NCBI RefSeq assembly: GCF_008329585.1
Contig: NZ_NPKP01000004.1
Location: 544,157 to 608,156 of the forward strand
DNA length: 64,000 nucleotides
From: Mycolicibacterium sp. P9-22
GTDB taxonomy: Bacteria > Actinomycetota > Actinomycetes > Mycobacteriales > Mycobacteriaceae
Reading direction: 5' to 3'
The notes beneath the pieces are model-generated. The model searched no databases. It saw only the letters and a program-made list of their open reading frames with translations, and was not told where the DNA came from. This document shows, in pieces, positions 12,615 through 22,533 of the stretch; within the stretch, counting starts at the first letter, position 1; the number at the start of each line of letters is the position of its first letter. The translations under genes were made by a program, and so were the position numbers.

Positions 12615-13619
12615 TCACCCGGCGCCGGGTTCGGGTGCCGCATCGCTGCGGATATCGATGCGCCAGCCGGTGAGCCGGGCCGCCAACCTGGCGTTCTGCC
12701 CTTCCTTGCCGATCGCCAGCGACAACTGGAAGTCGGGCACCACCACCCGGGCCGCCCGGGTGCTCTCGTCGATGACCGTCACCGACACGACCTTGGCCGG
12801 TGACAGCGCGTTGGCGACGAACCGTGCCGGATCCTCGTCGAAATCGATGATGTCGATCTTCTCGCCGGACAGTTCACTCATCACATTGCGGACGCGCTGG
12901 CCCATCGGGCCGATACACGCCCCCTTCGCGTTCAGACCCGACACCTTCGACGCCACCGCGATCTTGGACCGGTGCCCGGCTTCCCGCGCCACCGCGACGA
13001 TGTCCACCGATCCGTCCGCGATCTCGGGCACCTCGAGGGCGAACAGCTTGCGCACCAGATTCGGATGGGTGCGCGACAGCTCGATCTTGGGCTCGCGGGC
13101 CCCGCGGGACACGCCGATGACGTAGCAGCGCAGTCGGTCGCCGTGCTCATAGCCCTCCCCGGGCACCTGCTCCGCGGGCCGGATCATGCCGTCGGAGCCC
13201 TTGGCCTCGGTGCCGACCCGGACCACCACGTTGCCGCGGGTGTTCTCCCTGGCGTCGCGCTGCACGACGCCGGCGACGATATCGCCTTCGCGTGCCGAGA
13301 ATTCGCCGTACATCCGTTCGTTCTCGGCGTCGCGCAGCCGCTGCAGGATCACCTGGCGCGCGGTGGTCGCCGCGATGCGGCCGAATCCCTCTGGGGTGTC
13401 GTCCCATTCGTTGATCAGGTTGCCGTCGCCATCGGTTTCCCTGGCCATCACCTTGACCACACCGGTCTTGCGGTCGACGTCGATACGCGCGTCGGCCTCG
13501 TGGCCCTCGGTGTGCCGGTACGCGGTCAGCAACGCGGATTTGATGGTGTCCACGACGATATCGACCGAGATTCCCTTGTCGGACTCGATGGCATGGAGCG
13601 CCGCCATGTCGATGTTCAT
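12615..13619 (-). CDS. nusA: Transcription termination/antitermination factor NusA
   Basis: RNA polymerase-associated factor controlling pausing, termination and rRNA antitermination. The 334-residue protein has the N-terminal polymerase-binding domain ([20 protein letters not shown]), an S1 domain and two KH domains ([19 protein letters not shown] and [20 protein letters not shown]). As in other mycobacteria it lacks the C-terminal acidic repeats of E. coli NusA. It overlaps the rimP stop by 4 bp (ATGA). Confidence 0.97.
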   Translation of the reverse strand: MNIDMAALHAIESDKGISVDIVVDTIKSALLTAYRHTEGHEADARIDVDRKTGVVKVMARETDGDGNLINEWDDTPEGFGRIAATTARQVILQRLRDAENERMYGEFSAREGDIVAGVVQRDARENTRGNVVVRVGTEAKGSDGMIRPAEQVPGEGYEHGDRLRCYVIGVSRGAREPKIELSRTHPNLVRKLFALEVPEIADGSVDIVAVAREAGHRSKIAVASKVSGLNAKGACIGPMGQRVRNVMSELSGEKIDIIDFDEDPARFVANALSPAKVVSVTVIDESTRAARVVVPDFQLSLAIGKEGQNARLAARLTGWRIDIRSDAAPEPGAG

Positions 13620-14167
13620 GCGTCGTCCCCCTTTCCAGACTGCTCGGACAATTCCAATTCACGCCGATTCGAAGGCGAAAATTCAACTTGCACAATTGCT
13701 TTGGTGATTCCGGTGACATCGACCGGTCGGATCTCGAAATCCTTGCCCGCAGCGACGACGAAGTGCACCACCCCGTCGGCGGTCTGCCCGATCCGGCCCG
13801 TCAGGCTCGATCCGTCGGCCAGCGTGACCTCGACCTTGCGGCCGCGGGACCTACGGAAGTGCTTCTCGGTGGTCAGCGGTCGGTCGACGCCGCGGGAGGT
13901 CACCTCCAGCACATAAGCGCCGTAGTCCCCGGTGGCCTGCTCGGCGGCATCCAGGGCCGCCGAGGCCACCTTCGACAAGGTGGCAATGGCATCCAGATCG
14001 ACGCCGTTGTCGGCATCGGCGATCACGGTGAGCCGCGGCGGACGGCCACCGCCGATCACCACGTCTTCGACTTCGTAGCCCGCCCGGCTGAACTCTTCGT
14101 CGAGGAGCTCGATCACCTGCTCCCGCGACGGTAATCGCGCAGACCGCAGCGGGTCATCCGATGCCAC
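13616..14167 (-). CDS. rimP: Ribosome maturation factor RimP
   Basis: Cytosolic factor for 30S maturation and first gene of the operon (183 residues). The family body is clear: [39 protein letters not shown], and the C-terminal Sm-like domain ([18 protein letters not shown]). A GTG preceded by GAGGAG at 6 bp decides the start; the open frame continues upstream but has no second good site. A TATCGT hexamer on the minus strand (14241-14236) is a possible -10 for the operon, with a poor -35. The stop overlaps the nusA start. Confidence 0.93.
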   Translation of the reverse strand: MASDDPLRSARLPSREQVIELLDEEFSRAGYEVEDVVIGGGRPPRLTVIADADNGVDLDAIATLSKVASAALDAAEQATGDYGAYVLEVTSRGVDRPLTTEKHFRRSRGRKVEVTLADGSSLTGRIGQTADGVVHFVVAAGKDFEIRPVDVTGITKAIVQVEFSPSNRRELELSEQSGKGDDA

Positions 14168-14303
14168 GGCGAGCTCCTCATCTTGAGTTGTGCGGACACA
14201 TTCCCCGGTCGGCGGGACCCGGGTTCGGTTAACAAACGATACGCCAGGCGCGACGTGCCAATCACCAAACGAGCAGCGCAACCGAACATGGCAGGATGTG
14301 GGC

Positions 14304-14843
14304 GTGCCGAGCGCCCCACCCACCCTGACCCGGCGCCGCCTGTTGATCGCCGCGGTACCAGCCACCCTGGCAGTGGGGCTCCTCGCCGGGACGACGGCCT
14401 GTTCACCGCCACCCCCACCGGCCGATCTCGCCGACCTGCGGACCCAGTTCGACCGCGCCAACGCCGACAGCCTGCTCGCCGGTGAGGCGGCGACGGCGCC
14501 GCCCGGACGGACGCTACCCCCCGACATGGTGGCCACCCTCACCGCGATCGCCGGCGAGCGCACCGCGCACGCCCGTGCCCTCGCCGATGAGATCACCCGC
14601 CTCACCGACGGTGAGGCGCCCACCACCAGCGCAGCGCCGTCCACGACGACCAGCTCCACCGCGGCACCGGCCGCCAAGCCGACCGTCACCGCCGTCGCCA
14701 AGGCGCTGCGCGAGTCGGCCGAGGATGCCGCCCGGGCCGCCACCGAGTTGACCGGTTACCGGGCCGGACTGCTGGGTTCCATCGCCGCCTCCTGTACCGC
14801 GGCTTATCAAGTGGCACTGGGTGATCCGGAGAAGAAAGCGTGA
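14304..14843 (+). CDS. Conserved mycobacterial exported alanine-rich protein (Rv2843-like)
   Basis: Protein of about 179 residues, divergent from rimP and in the position of Rv2843. The N-terminus has [20 protein letters not shown], a twin-arginine-like export signal, ending at [10 protein letters not shown] with a possible lipidated cysteine at 33. The lipobox is imperfect because threonine fills the -3 position. The remainder is Ala/Thr-rich with predicted helices and a Ser/Thr/Pro/Ala linker near the middle. The GTG start has AGGA 8 bp upstream. It overlaps the next gene by 4 bp (GTGA). Function unknown. Confidence 0.8.
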   Translation: MPSAPPTLTRRRLLIAAVPATLAVGLLAGTTACSPPPPPADLADLRTQFDRANADSLLAGEAATAPPGRTLPPDMVATLTAIAGERTAHARALADEITRLTDGEAPTTSAAPSTTTSSTAAPAAKPTVTAVAKALRESAEDAARAATELTGYRAGLLGSIAASCTAAYQVALGDPEKKA

Positions 14844-15322
14844 CCTCACCGCAGCCTGACACCGATCCGGGCCGGCCGGCCGACGCGGCCCAGGCGGCGT
14901 TGTTCGACGCGATCGCCACCGAGCACGGCGCGATCTACGGCTACGGCGTGGTCTCGGCGCATTCCACGGCCGAGGACAACGCCCTGGTCGCCGAGTCGAT
15001 GGCCCAGCACCGGGCACGCCGCGAAGAGGCACTGGTCATGCTGGCCGAACACTCGGTGACCCCGCCACTGCCGGCGGCCGGTTACGAGCTGCCGCTGGAG
15101 GTGACCGACCCCGGCGATGCCGCCGAACTGGCGGTGCGGATGGAATCCGACACCGCCACCGCATGGCGAGCCGTGCTGGAACAGGCACAGACAACCGAGG
15201 ACCGCGGCTTCGCGGTGACCGCGATGACGCAGGCCGCGGTGCTGGCTGCCCGCTGGAACCAGGTGCTCGGAGTCCCCCAGATCACCACGGCGTTCCCGGG
15301 CGGGCCAGAGAAGACCGGTTAG
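14840..15322 (+). CDS. Ferritin-like DUF4439 protein (Rv2844-like)
   Basis: Soluble protein of 160 residues in the Rv2844 position. It is mostly helical and contains ferritin-like features of DUF4439: [18 protein letters not shown], then [15 protein letters not shown] and a later helix with the [15 protein letters not shown] segment. Histidine and glutamate pairs could form a metal site, but binding is not established. Its GTG start is coupled to the stop of the exported protein, so the pair probably act together. It converges on proS with a 4-bp overlap. Confidence 0.8.
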   Translation: MTSPQPDTDPGRPADAAQAALFDAIATEHGAIYGYGVVSAHSTAEDNALVAESMAQHRARREEALVMLAEHSVTPPLPAAGYELPLEVTDPGDAAELAVRMESDTATAWRAVLEQAQTTEDRGFAVTAMTQAAVLAARWNQVLGVPQITTAFPGGPEKTG

Positions 15323-17076
15323 GCCCGCAGCTGGGCGGCCACCTCGGCGGCCGCACCCTCGGCCGCGATCTCGCGGGCCTCGCCCGTGAATCGGTTGCGC
15401 AGCTCCACGACCCCGTCGGCCCAGCCCCGCCCGACCACCACGATCCACGGCATGCCGAGCAGTTCGGCGTCCTTGAACTTCACCCCCGGTGAGGCGGTGC
15501 GGTCGTCGAAGAGCACCTCGAAGCCCAGCCGGGACAGCTCGCCGGCCAACTCGGTGGCGCCCTCGCGGGCACCGGCGTCCTTGTTGGCGATGACCACGTG
15601 CACGTCGAACGGCGCGACCGAAGCCGGCCAGCGCAAGCCGATCTCGTCATGCTGCTGTTCGGCGATCACCGCGACCATCCGTGACACCCCGATGCCGTAG
15701 GAGCCCATGGTCAGCCGCACCGGCTTGCCGTTCTCGCCGAGCACGTCGGCGCCGAACGCGTCGGCGTACTTGCGGCCCAGCTGGAAGATGTGGCCGATCT
15801 CGATCCCGCGGGCCGAGGTGAGCACCCCGGCGCCGTCCGGCGACGGATCGCCGTCGCGTACATCGGCGGCCTCGATGGTGCCGTCGGGGGTGAAGTCGCG
15901 GCCGGCGACCAACCCCACCACGTGCCTGTTGGGTTCGTCGGCGCCGGTGATCCAGGACGTGCCCGATACCACCCGCGGATCCACCAGGTAGCGGACACCA
16001 TTGTCCTGCAGGGCTTTCGGGCCCACGTAACCCTTCACCAGAAACGGGTTGGCGGCGAAGTCGGCGTCGTCGAGCAGCACGAATTCGGCAGGCTCGAGCG
16101 CCGCACCGAGGCGCTTTTCGTCGATATCGCGGTCACCGGGCACACCGATCCCGAGCAGCTCCCACTCACCGCCCGGAACGCGGGTCTTGACCAGCACGTT
16201 CTTGAGGGTGTCCGCCGCGGTGACAGCGCGCCCCGCGAACTGCGCCAGCCCGGCCGAATTGGCCCAGTCCACCAGGGTCGCGATGGTCGGGGCGTCCGGG
16301 GTGTCGTGGACCTGCGCGGGCGGCTGTCCTTCGATGGGCACATCGGCGGGGGCGCGGGTGATCACGGCCTCGACATTGGCGGCGTACCCGGATTCCAGGC
16401 AGCGCACGAAGGTGTCCTCGCCGACCTCACTCTCGGCCAGGAATTCCTCCGACGCGCTCCCGCCCATCGCCCCGGACACCGCCGAGACGATGACGTACTT
16501 CACCTGCAGCCGGTTGAAGATGCGTTGATAGGCCTCGCGGTGCGCGTGGTAGGCCGCCTTGAGTCCGTCCTCGTCGACGTCGAAGGAGTAGGAGTCCTTC
16601 ATGACGAACTCGCGGCCGCGCAGGATGCCGGCGCGCGGACGCGCCTCATCGCGGTACTTGGTCTGGATCTGGTAGAGCAGCACCGGCAGGTCCTTGTAGG
16701 AGGAGTACTCCCCCTTGACCGTCAGGGTGAACAGTTCCTCGTGGGTCGGACCCAACAGGTAGTCGTTGTTGCGCCGGTCCTGCAGCCGGAACAGGGTGTC
16801 GCCGTACTCGGTCCACCTGTTGGTGGTCTCGTACGGGGCCCGCGGCAGCAGCGCGGGCAGCAGGATTTCCTGGCCGCCGATCGCGTTCATCTCGCTGCGC
16901 ACGATGTTCTCGATCTTGCGCAGCACCCGCAGGCCCAGGGGCAGCCAGCTGTAGATCCCGGGACCGATGGCGCGGACGTAGCCCGCGCGGATCAGCAGCT
17001 TGTGGCTGGGGACTTCGGCGTCTGCGGGATCGTCACGCAGGGTTCGCAGGAACAGCTCGGACATACGGGTGATCAC
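15319..17076 (-). CDS. proS: Prolyl-tRNA synthetase
   Basis: Class II aminoacyl-tRNA synthetase charging tRNA-Pro, 585 residues, bacterial long type with an editing (INS) domain between motifs 2 and 3. Motif 2 reads [19 protein letters not shown] and motif 3 contains [10 protein letters not shown]. The editing domain covers roughly residues 225-400, and the anticodon-binding domain ends with [20 protein letters not shown]. The GTG giving [13 protein letters not shown] was chosen because it matches the known mycobacterial N-terminus; the open frame upstream lacks similarity. Confidence 0.97.
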   Translation of the reverse strand: MITRMSELFLRTLRDDPADAEVPSHKLLIRAGYVRAIGPGIYSWLPLGLRVLRKIENIVRSEMNAIGGQEILLPALLPRAPYETTNRWTEYGDTLFRLQDRRNNDYLLGPTHEELFTLTVKGEYSSYKDLPVLLYQIQTKYRDEARPRAGILRGREFVMKDSYSFDVDEDGLKAAYHAHREAYQRIFNRLQVKYVIVSAVSGAMGGSASEEFLAESEVGEDTFVRCLESGYAANVEAVITRAPADVPIEGQPPAQVHDTPDAPTIATLVDWANSAGLAQFAGRAVTAADTLKNVLVKTRVPGGEWELLGIGVPGDRDIDEKRLGAALEPAEFVLLDDADFAANPFLVKGYVGPKALQDNGVRYLVDPRVVSGTSWITGADEPNRHVVGLVAGRDFTPDGTIEAADVRDGDPSPDGAGVLTSARGIEIGHIFQLGRKYADAFGADVLGENGKPVRLTMGSYGIGVSRMVAVIAEQQHDEIGLRWPASVAPFDVHVVIANKDAGAREGATELAGELSRLGFEVLFDDRTASPGVKFKDAELLGMPWIVVVGRGWADGVVELRNRFTGEAREIAAEGAAAEVAAQLRA

Positions 17077-17130
17077 AGCGGGCCAGCCTAGTCGCGCCCC
17101 TGCCGGGTGCAGACGCACGCCTCGGCGGGT

Positions 17131-18615
17131 TCACAGCTCGCCCGCCTCGACGGCTTCCTTTGTGTGCTGTGCGCTGGCGATCTGGCGGGCGCTGAACCCG
17201 ATGCCGAGCGCGGCGACACCGACCAGCACCGCGATGCCGGCCACCCACAGCAGCGAGTAGGTGTAACCGTGGCCCAGCGCGTCGAGTTGAGCCGACGTCA
17301 TGTCCTGCACGGGGCCCGTGGTCCCACCCAGGTAGAGCGTGCGCGAGGTCTGCACGGCCTGGATGACGACGAGCACGATCGGGCCGCCCAGGTTGTAGAC
17401 CATCAGCGTCACCGCCGACACCGGTCCGATATCGCGTGGCCCGACGTCGGCGACGGCGCACAGCGGCAGCACCACCGAGATCACCCCGATACCGAGTCCG
17501 CCCAGGACGAACAGCACCACCAGATCGGGGAAGTAAGGCACATCGCGTTCCAGCGTCGACCCGAACAGCATGGCGGCCAGCACCAGGCTGCCGGCCCCGA
17601 TGACCAGCCAGCGCGGCGCGAAGCGTGGCGCGAACCGGGTCGCCGCCAGGTTGCCGACACCCATGCCGAGCGCGAACGGGATGAAGCAGATGCCGGCGTG
17701 CAGCGCGGAGTAGCCGAGCACATCCTGCACCAGCAACCCGATCATCACGCTGACCGTCAGCATCACGCCGCCGGCCAGGAAGTACGCCACGAAGGTGGCG
17801 ACGCGACTGCGGTTGTCGAACACCGAGAACGGCACCAGCGGGTTGTCCGCCCGCCGTTCGACGATGACGAAGGCGACCAGCGCCAACACCGTCGCCGCGC
17901 CGGCGGCGAAGACCCAGGGATCGACCCACCCGCGCGGCGGGCCCTGGGTGAACACCAGCACCGCGGCGGTGCAGGCGAGCGTGGCCAGCAGCGCACCGGA
18001 GACATCGAGGGTCAGCCGTTCGTGCCGGGTCTCGGCCAGCCACACCGTCGCGATCGCGATGATGGCGATACCGATCGGCACGTTGATGAGAAAGGCCCAC
18101 CGCCACGAGAGTTCGGTCAGCGCACCACCGAGGATGAGCCCGAGCACCGAGCCCAGGCCCTGCATCGCGGCGGAGACCGCCAGCGCCTTGTTCCTGGCGT
18201 GCCCGACGGCGTAGGTGGTGGCGATCAGGGCCAGGCCGGTCGGCGCGGCCACCGCGGCGCCCACGCCCTGCAGCGCCCGGGCTGCGATAAGGGTGATCTC
18301 TTCGGTGGCGACGCCGCACACCAGCGAGGCGACGGTGAAGGTCCCGACCCCGGACAGGAACGCCCGCTTGTGCCCGACCGCGTCGCCGATCCGGCCGCCG
18401 AGCAGCAGCAGACCGCCGAACGCGAGGACATAGGCGGTGATGACCCAGCTCTTGCCGGCATCGGAGAGCGCCAGTTCGGCCTGCATGCGGGGCAGCGCGA
18501 CGATGACGATGGTGCCGTCGAGGGTGGCCATCAACTGCATGCCGGTGATGGCGACGATGGCCGGGCCGAGCACGCTTTCCGACAGCCGCGTACCGGAACT
18601 CTGCGACCCCGACAT
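17131..18615 (-). CDS. MFS drug exporter, EfpA-like paralogue
   Basis: Major facilitator superfamily exporter of the 14-segment DHA2 type, 494 residues. Motif A appears as GGRIGDAVGHKR, and QGVGAAVAAPTGLALIATTY lies near the first third. It is strikingly similar to the efpA product 1.1 kb downstream in sequence order, including WVITAYVL, LYLGGTTGPV and the C-terminal AGEL ending, so the two look like a duplication. M. tuberculosis has only one copy at this place as I recall it. The substrate is unknown. Confidence 0.9.
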   Translation of the reverse strand: MSGSQSSGTRLSESVLGPAIVAITGMQLMATLDGTIVIVALPRMQAELALSDAGKSWVITAYVLAFGGLLLLGGRIGDAVGHKRAFLSGVGTFTVASLVCGVATEEITLIAARALQGVGAAVAAPTGLALIATTYAVGHARNKALAVSAAMQGLGSVLGLILGGALTELSWRWAFLINVPIGIAIIAIATVWLAETRHERLTLDVSGALLATLACTAAVLVFTQGPPRGWVDPWVFAAGAATVLALVAFVIVERRADNPLVPFSVFDNRSRVATFVAYFLAGGVMLTVSVMIGLLVQDVLGYSALHAGICFIPFALGMGVGNLAATRFAPRFAPRWLVIGAGSLVLAAMLFGSTLERDVPYFPDLVVLFVLGGLGIGVISVVLPLCAVADVGPRDIGPVSAVTLMVYNLGGPIVLVVIQAVQTSRTLYLGGTTGPVQDMTSAQLDALGHGYTYSLLWVAGIAVLVGVAALGIGFSARQIASAQHTKEAVEAGEL

Positions 18616-18651
18616 GGGTTCCTACCCTACCGATGACGATCGCTGGGAGGT

Positions 18652-18684
18652 TTATCCACAGGGTTCATGCACAGCTGTGGAGAA
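18652..18684. promoter_or_regulatory. Pair of inverted DnaA boxes
   Basis: TTATCCACA (18652-18660) is a perfect DnaA box on the plus strand. TGTGGAGAA (18676-18684) is the reverse complement of TTCTCCACA, matching 8 of 9. The boxes face each other across 15 bp in the intergenic region of two divergent genes. They may titrate DnaA or place nearby transcription under DnaA control. Confidence 0.5.
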
Positions 18685-18782
18685 ATTACAGGGGTGTGAT
18701 TTCGACGCGCAGGACTGTCGGGTGCGCTACCTGTGGCGCACAAAAATGGCATCAACCAGCCCTTTACCCTGTAACGCCCGGT

Positions 18783-18812
18783 GCCAAACATGCATTCCGA
18801 GAATTGTTTGGC
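18783..18812. repeat. Inverted repeat before the hydrolase gene
   Basis: GCCAAACA and TGTTTGGC are perfect 8-bp arms separated by 14 bp, centre-to-centre 22 bp or about two helical turns. It ends 29 bp before the hydrolase ATG. An operator for a dimeric regulator, or a leader hairpin, are both possible. Confidence 0.45.
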
Positions 18813-18841
18813 GCGCCCGGCGGCGGGCAAGTCACCTGCAC

Positions 18842-19744
18842 ATGACCGATCCGGCTTCCGTCCCCGTCCGGCACCGTCGCATCGTCATCGATGGCATCGA
18901 CACCTTCTACCGGGAGGCCGGCCCGGCCGACGCGCCGGTGCTGCTGCTGCCCCACGGTTATCCGTGTTCGTCCTTCGCGTTCCGCAATCTGCTGCCGGCG
19001 CTGGGCGACCGATGGCGGTTGCTGGCGCCCGATCTGCCGGGTTTCGGTTACAGCGCGACGCCCGCGCCGCAGGACTTCGGGTACACCTTCGATGCCTACG
19101 CCCGCTACCTGGGCAGCTTCGCCGACGGGATGGGCCTGCAGTCCTACGCGCTCTGGTTACACGACTACGGGTCGCAGTTCGGCCTGGCGCTGGCGATGTC
19201 GGCGCCCGCCCGCGTCACCGGCCTGATCATCCAGAACGGCGATATCTACCCCGATGCGTTCGGGCCGAAATACGACTTCCTGAAACAGGCGTGGGACAAC
19301 CCCGGCCCGCAGGCCCGGCGCACCATCGCCGAACATGTGACGCTCGAAGGATTCCGCAGCGAGTTCGTCGGCGAGCTGCCCGCAGCTCTCGCAGACCGGA
19401 TCAGCCCCGACCTGTGGACCCTGCATTGGAGTCTGATGTCGACTCCGGCGCGCATCGCCAATCTGATCCGGCTGCTGGAGGATCAGCCGTCGACATTGCA
19501 GCGGTTCGGCGCCGAGCAGGCCTACCTGCGTGAGCACCGTCCGCCCACCTTGATCGTGTGGGGCGTCAACGACGGCTATATGCCCGAGGCGTCTGCGCGG
19601 GCCTATCTACGCGATCTGCCGGACGCCGAGGTGCACACCTTCGACGGCGGGCACTGGCTGCTGGAGACGCACCTCGGCGAGGTCGTGCCGCTGGTGCGGG
19701 AATTCCTCAGCCGTCCAGCTCTCCGGCATCGATCGCGTCCTTGA
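18842..19744 (+). CDS. Alpha/beta hydrolase with Asp nucleophile (epoxide hydrolase / haloalkane dehalogenase-like)
   Basis: Cytosolic hydrolase of 300 residues. The oxyanion segment is HGYPCSSF and the nucleophile elbow is LHDYGSQFG, placing aspartate at residue 108 where lipases have serine. The acid lies in VWGVNDGYMPE and the base in FDGGHWLLETH. An aspartate nucleophile with an HGxP motif is characteristic of epoxide hydrolases and haloalkane dehalogenases; which activity applies cannot be told. The ATG is the first start giving a family-like N-terminus. It lies between the two EfpA-type exporters, overlapping the efpA 3' end by 38 bp. Confidence 0.85.
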   Translation: MTDPASVPVRHRRIVIDGIDTFYREAGPADAPVLLLPHGYPCSSFAFRNLLPALGDRWRLLAPDLPGFGYSATPAPQDFGYTFDAYARYLGSFADGMGLQSYALWLHDYGSQFGLALAMSAPARVTGLIIQNGDIYPDAFGPKYDFLKQAWDNPGPQARRTIAEHVTLEGFRSEFVGELPAALADRISPDLWTLHWSLMSTPARIANLIRLLEDQPSTLQRFGAEQAYLREHRPPTLIVWGVNDGYMPEASARAYLRDLPDAEVHTFDGGHWLLETHLGEVVPLVREFLSRPALRHRSRP

Positions 19745-21293
19745 CCTCCTGGGCGTGCGCCACTTCTTCCGCGGTGTAGCGGATGAACAGCGCCACCGCG
19801 CCGACCACGATGGCGACCGCGGCCACCCACAGCAGGCCGTAGGTGTAGCCCGCGTCCAGGGCGTTGTGCTGCGCCTCGTTCATGTTCTTGACCGGACCGG
19901 TGGTGCCGCCCAGGTACAGCGTGCGCGAGGTGATGACGGCCTGGATGATGGCCAGCACCACGGGGCCACCGAGGTTCTGCAGCATCAGCGCGATCGCCGA
20001 TACCGGACCGATCTCGTCGAAGCCCACCCCGGCGATCGCCGAGACGGTCAGCGGGACCACGATCATGCCGATGCCGAACCCACCGACCGTGATCGGGATG
20101 ACCAGATTCGGGAAGTACGGGATGTCGCCGTTGAGCGTGGAGCCGTAGATCATCGCGGCGAGCACGAACACGCCGCCGGCGATCACCAGCCAGCGCGGCG
20201 CGAACCGCGAGACGAGCTGCGAGGACAGGCCCAGGCCGACACCGAGGGCCACCACGAACGGGATGAACCCGATGCCGGCGCGCAGCGCGCTGTAACCCAT
20301 GATGTCCTGCACGTACAGGCCGATCAGGACGGTCAGGGTGAACATCACGCCGCCGGCCAGGAACACCGCGATGAAGGTGGCCACCCGGTTGCGATCCCGG
20401 AACAGCGAGAACGGCACCACCGGGTTCTCCGCGGTGCGTTCGACGTAGAGGAACGCGAGTCCGAACACGCAGGCCGCGGCACCGGAGCCCAGCGTCAGCG
20501 GCGAGAGCCAGCCCTTCTCCGGTCCCATCGAGAATCCGAACACCGCGGCGGTGCAGAACAGCGTCGCGAGGATCGCGCCGGTGGCGTCCAGCTTCATGCG
20601 GGCGCGGTGGGTCTCGGTGAGGTGGGTGCGGGCGAGGTAGAGCATGACCAGGCCGATCGGCACGTTCACCAGGAACGCCCAGCGCCAGGACACCTCGGTG
20701 AGCGCACCGCCGACGACCAGACCCATGACCGAGCCGACGCCCGTCATCGCGGCGAACACCGCGGTGGCCGAGTTCCGGGCCGGGCCCTTGGGGAAGGTGG
20801 TGGCGATCAGCGCGAGGCCGGTCGGTGAGGCGATGGCAGCACCGACGCCCTGCAGCAGTCGCGCGATCACCAGGGTGGCTTCGTCCCACGCCACGCCGCA
20901 CAGGATCGAGGCGATGGTGAAGAGCGCGACGCCGACGATGAAGGTGCGCTTGCGGCCGATGGTGTCGCCGAGGCGTCCACCCAGCAGCATCAGACCACCG
21001 AAGGTCAGCACATAGGCGGTGATGACCCAGCTACGACCGGCATCGGAGAGGCCCAGCTCATCCTGGATCTTAGGAAGCGCCACGATGGCGACGGTGCTGT
21101 CCATCGTCGCGAGCAGCTGCATACCGCCGATGGCAATGACCGCGGCAATGAAGTTCCAGGGCGGCACCCATGCCGGTAACCTGCTGTTTTGCCGCATATC
21201 CCCCCGGCCCACGTGTACTGGAAGGGCCCGGTTGCTGCCATCTGCGTCGTCCCGGCGGCCGGCTTTACGCCCAGCGTCGTTGAGAGCAGTCAT
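19707..21293 (-). CDS. efpA: MFS efflux pump EfpA
   Basis: Membrane exporter of 528 residues, close in length to M. tuberculosis EfpA and in its usual place beside cysG. It belongs to the 14-segment QacA-type MFS. A 45-residue N-terminal cytoplasmic extension precedes the first segment (IAAVIAIGGMQLLATMDSTV); motif A is GGRLGDTIGRKR. The ATG is preceded by TAAGGTAACCCGGT, which offers a Shine-Dalgarno and also a TAAGGT -10-like hexamer. The upstream 40 bp are AT-rich, suggesting its own promoter between cysG and efpA. EfpA is implicated in lipid transport and drug tolerance in mycobacteria. Confidence 0.94.
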   Translation of the reverse strand: MTALNDAGRKAGRRDDADGSNRALPVHVGRGDMRQNSRLPAWVPPWNFIAAVIAIGGMQLLATMDSTVAIVALPKIQDELGLSDAGRSWVITAYVLTFGGLMLLGGRLGDTIGRKRTFIVGVALFTIASILCGVAWDEATLVIARLLQGVGAAIASPTGLALIATTFPKGPARNSATAVFAAMTGVGSVMGLVVGGALTEVSWRWAFLVNVPIGLVMLYLARTHLTETHRARMKLDATGAILATLFCTAAVFGFSMGPEKGWLSPLTLGSGAAACVFGLAFLYVERTAENPVVPFSLFRDRNRVATFIAVFLAGGVMFTLTVLIGLYVQDIMGYSALRAGIGFIPFVVALGVGLGLSSQLVSRFAPRWLVIAGGVFVLAAMIYGSTLNGDIPYFPNLVIPITVGGFGIGMIVVPLTVSAIAGVGFDEIGPVSAIALMLQNLGGPVVLAIIQAVITSRTLYLGGTTGPVKNMNEAQHNALDAGYTYGLLWVAAVAIVVGAVALFIRYTAEEVAHAQEVKDAIDAGELDG

Positions 21294-21315
21294 ACCGGGT
21301 TACCTTACAGTAATC

Positions 21316-22533
21316 TTAAGAATCCTTTAACTGCCGAAAGCCCGCCACGGGTCCGATCACGATGATCGCGGGCGGTCGAATCCCCTCCGAACGCACCCTC
21401 TCACCGACATCGGCAAGCGTTGCGCGCAGCGTTCGCTGGGCGGCCGTGGTGCCGTGCTGCACCACCATCACCGGTGTATCCGCTGGTCTACCGCCTGCCA
21501 GCAGCACGGCGGCGAAAAGCTCGATGCGCTCGACGGCCATCAGCAGCACGATGGTGCCCGACATCGCGGCCAGCGCATCCCAATTCACTAACGATTCGGG
21601 GTGGTCCGGCGCAACGTGGCCGCTGACCACCACGAACTCATGCGTGACGTGACGGTGGGTGACCGGTATGCCGGCCAGCGCCGGAACCGCTATGGCACTG
21701 GTCACACCCGGCACGACGGTGACCGGAACACCGGCTTCGGCGCACGCGATGACCTCTTCATAGCCGCGTGCGAAGACGAACGGGTCCCCGCCCTTGAGAC
21801 GGACGACGAACTTGCCCGCCTTGGCGCGGTCGATCAGGACGTTGTTGATCGCCTCCTGCGCCATTGCCCGGCCGTACGGGATCTTCGCCGCGTCGATCAC
21901 CTCTACATGCGGCGCCAGCTCGGCGAGCAGTTCCGGCGGGGCCAGCCGGTCGGCGACCACCACATCGGCGTGCGCCAGCAGCCGCCGGCCGCGCACGGTG
22001 ATCAGCTCCGGGTCCCCGGGCCCACCACCGACCAGCGCCACGCCCTCGCGCACCACACCACCGGGCTCACCGCTGCGATCGGCGATCACCCCGGTCTGCA
22101 ACGCGTCGTGGATGGCGTTGCGGACGGCGGCCGAGCGGCGGTGCTCACCGCCGGCCAGCACGCCGACCGACAGGCCGTCGTAGTCGAAGGACGCCGGGGT
22201 GACGGCGGTGCCCTCGACGGCCACGTCGGCGCGAACGCAGAAGGTGCGCCGGCGTTCGGCGCCCGCCACGATCGCGGCGTTGACCTCCGGGTCATCGGTG
22301 GCGGCCAGCACGTACCAGGCGCCGTCGAGATCTTCGTCACGGAAATCGCGCAACGTCAACGTGATCGGCGCGAACGCCTCCACCGACGGGGTGACCTCGC
22401 GGGCGATCACGTGGACGTCGGCACCGGCGGCGATCAGCAGCGGTAGCCGCCGTTGGGCCACCGTGCCGCCGCCCACCACGACGACCTTGCGGCCTTCCAG
22501 ACGCAAGCCGACCAGGTAGGCGTTCTCTGTCAC
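21316..22533 (-). CDS. cysG: Siroheme synthase: precorrin-2 oxidase fused to uroporphyrinogen-III C-methyltransferase
   Basis: Bifunctional enzyme of 405 residues. The N-terminal third is a Met8-like NAD-dependent dehydrogenase/ferrochelatase (VVVVGGGTVAQRRLPLL). The C-terminal part is an SAM-dependent methyltransferase (VALVGGGPGDPELITVRG, VVRLKGGDPFVFARG). It makes precorrin-2 for both siroheme and cobalamin, fitting its place directly downstream of cobB. Start and cobB stop overlap by 4 bp. The order cobO-cobB-cysG is the same as in M. tuberculosis. Confidence 0.95.
   Translation of the reverse strand: MTENAYLVGLRLEGRKVVVVGGGTVAQRRLPLLIAAGADVHVIAREVTPSVEAFAPITLTLRDFRDEDLDGAWYVLAATDDPEVNAAIVAGAERRRTFCVRADVAVEGTAVTPASFDYDGLSVGVLAGGEHRRSAAVRNAIHDALQTGVIADRSGEPGGVVREGVALVGGGPGDPELITVRGRRLLAHADVVVADRLAPPELLAELAPHVEVIDAAKIPYGRAMAQEAINNVLIDRAKAGKFVVRLKGGDPFVFARGYEEVIACAEAGVPVTVVPGVTSAIAVPALAGIPVTHRHVTHEFVVVSGHVAPDHPESLVNWDALAAMSGTIVLLMAVERIELFAAVLLAGGRPADTPVMVVQHGTTAAQRTLRATLADVGERVRSEGIRPPAIIVIGPVAGFRQLKDS

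Noticed and set aside
17107..18636. 509-codon frame opposite the EfpA-like exporter
   Set aside because: His/Asp/Arg/Gly-rich antisense shadow without hydrophobic segments or motifs.
18437..18841. N-terminal extension of the hydrolase gene
   Set aside because: The extra 135 codons overlap the divergent exporter gene and the DnaA boxes, and have no similarity to hydrolases.
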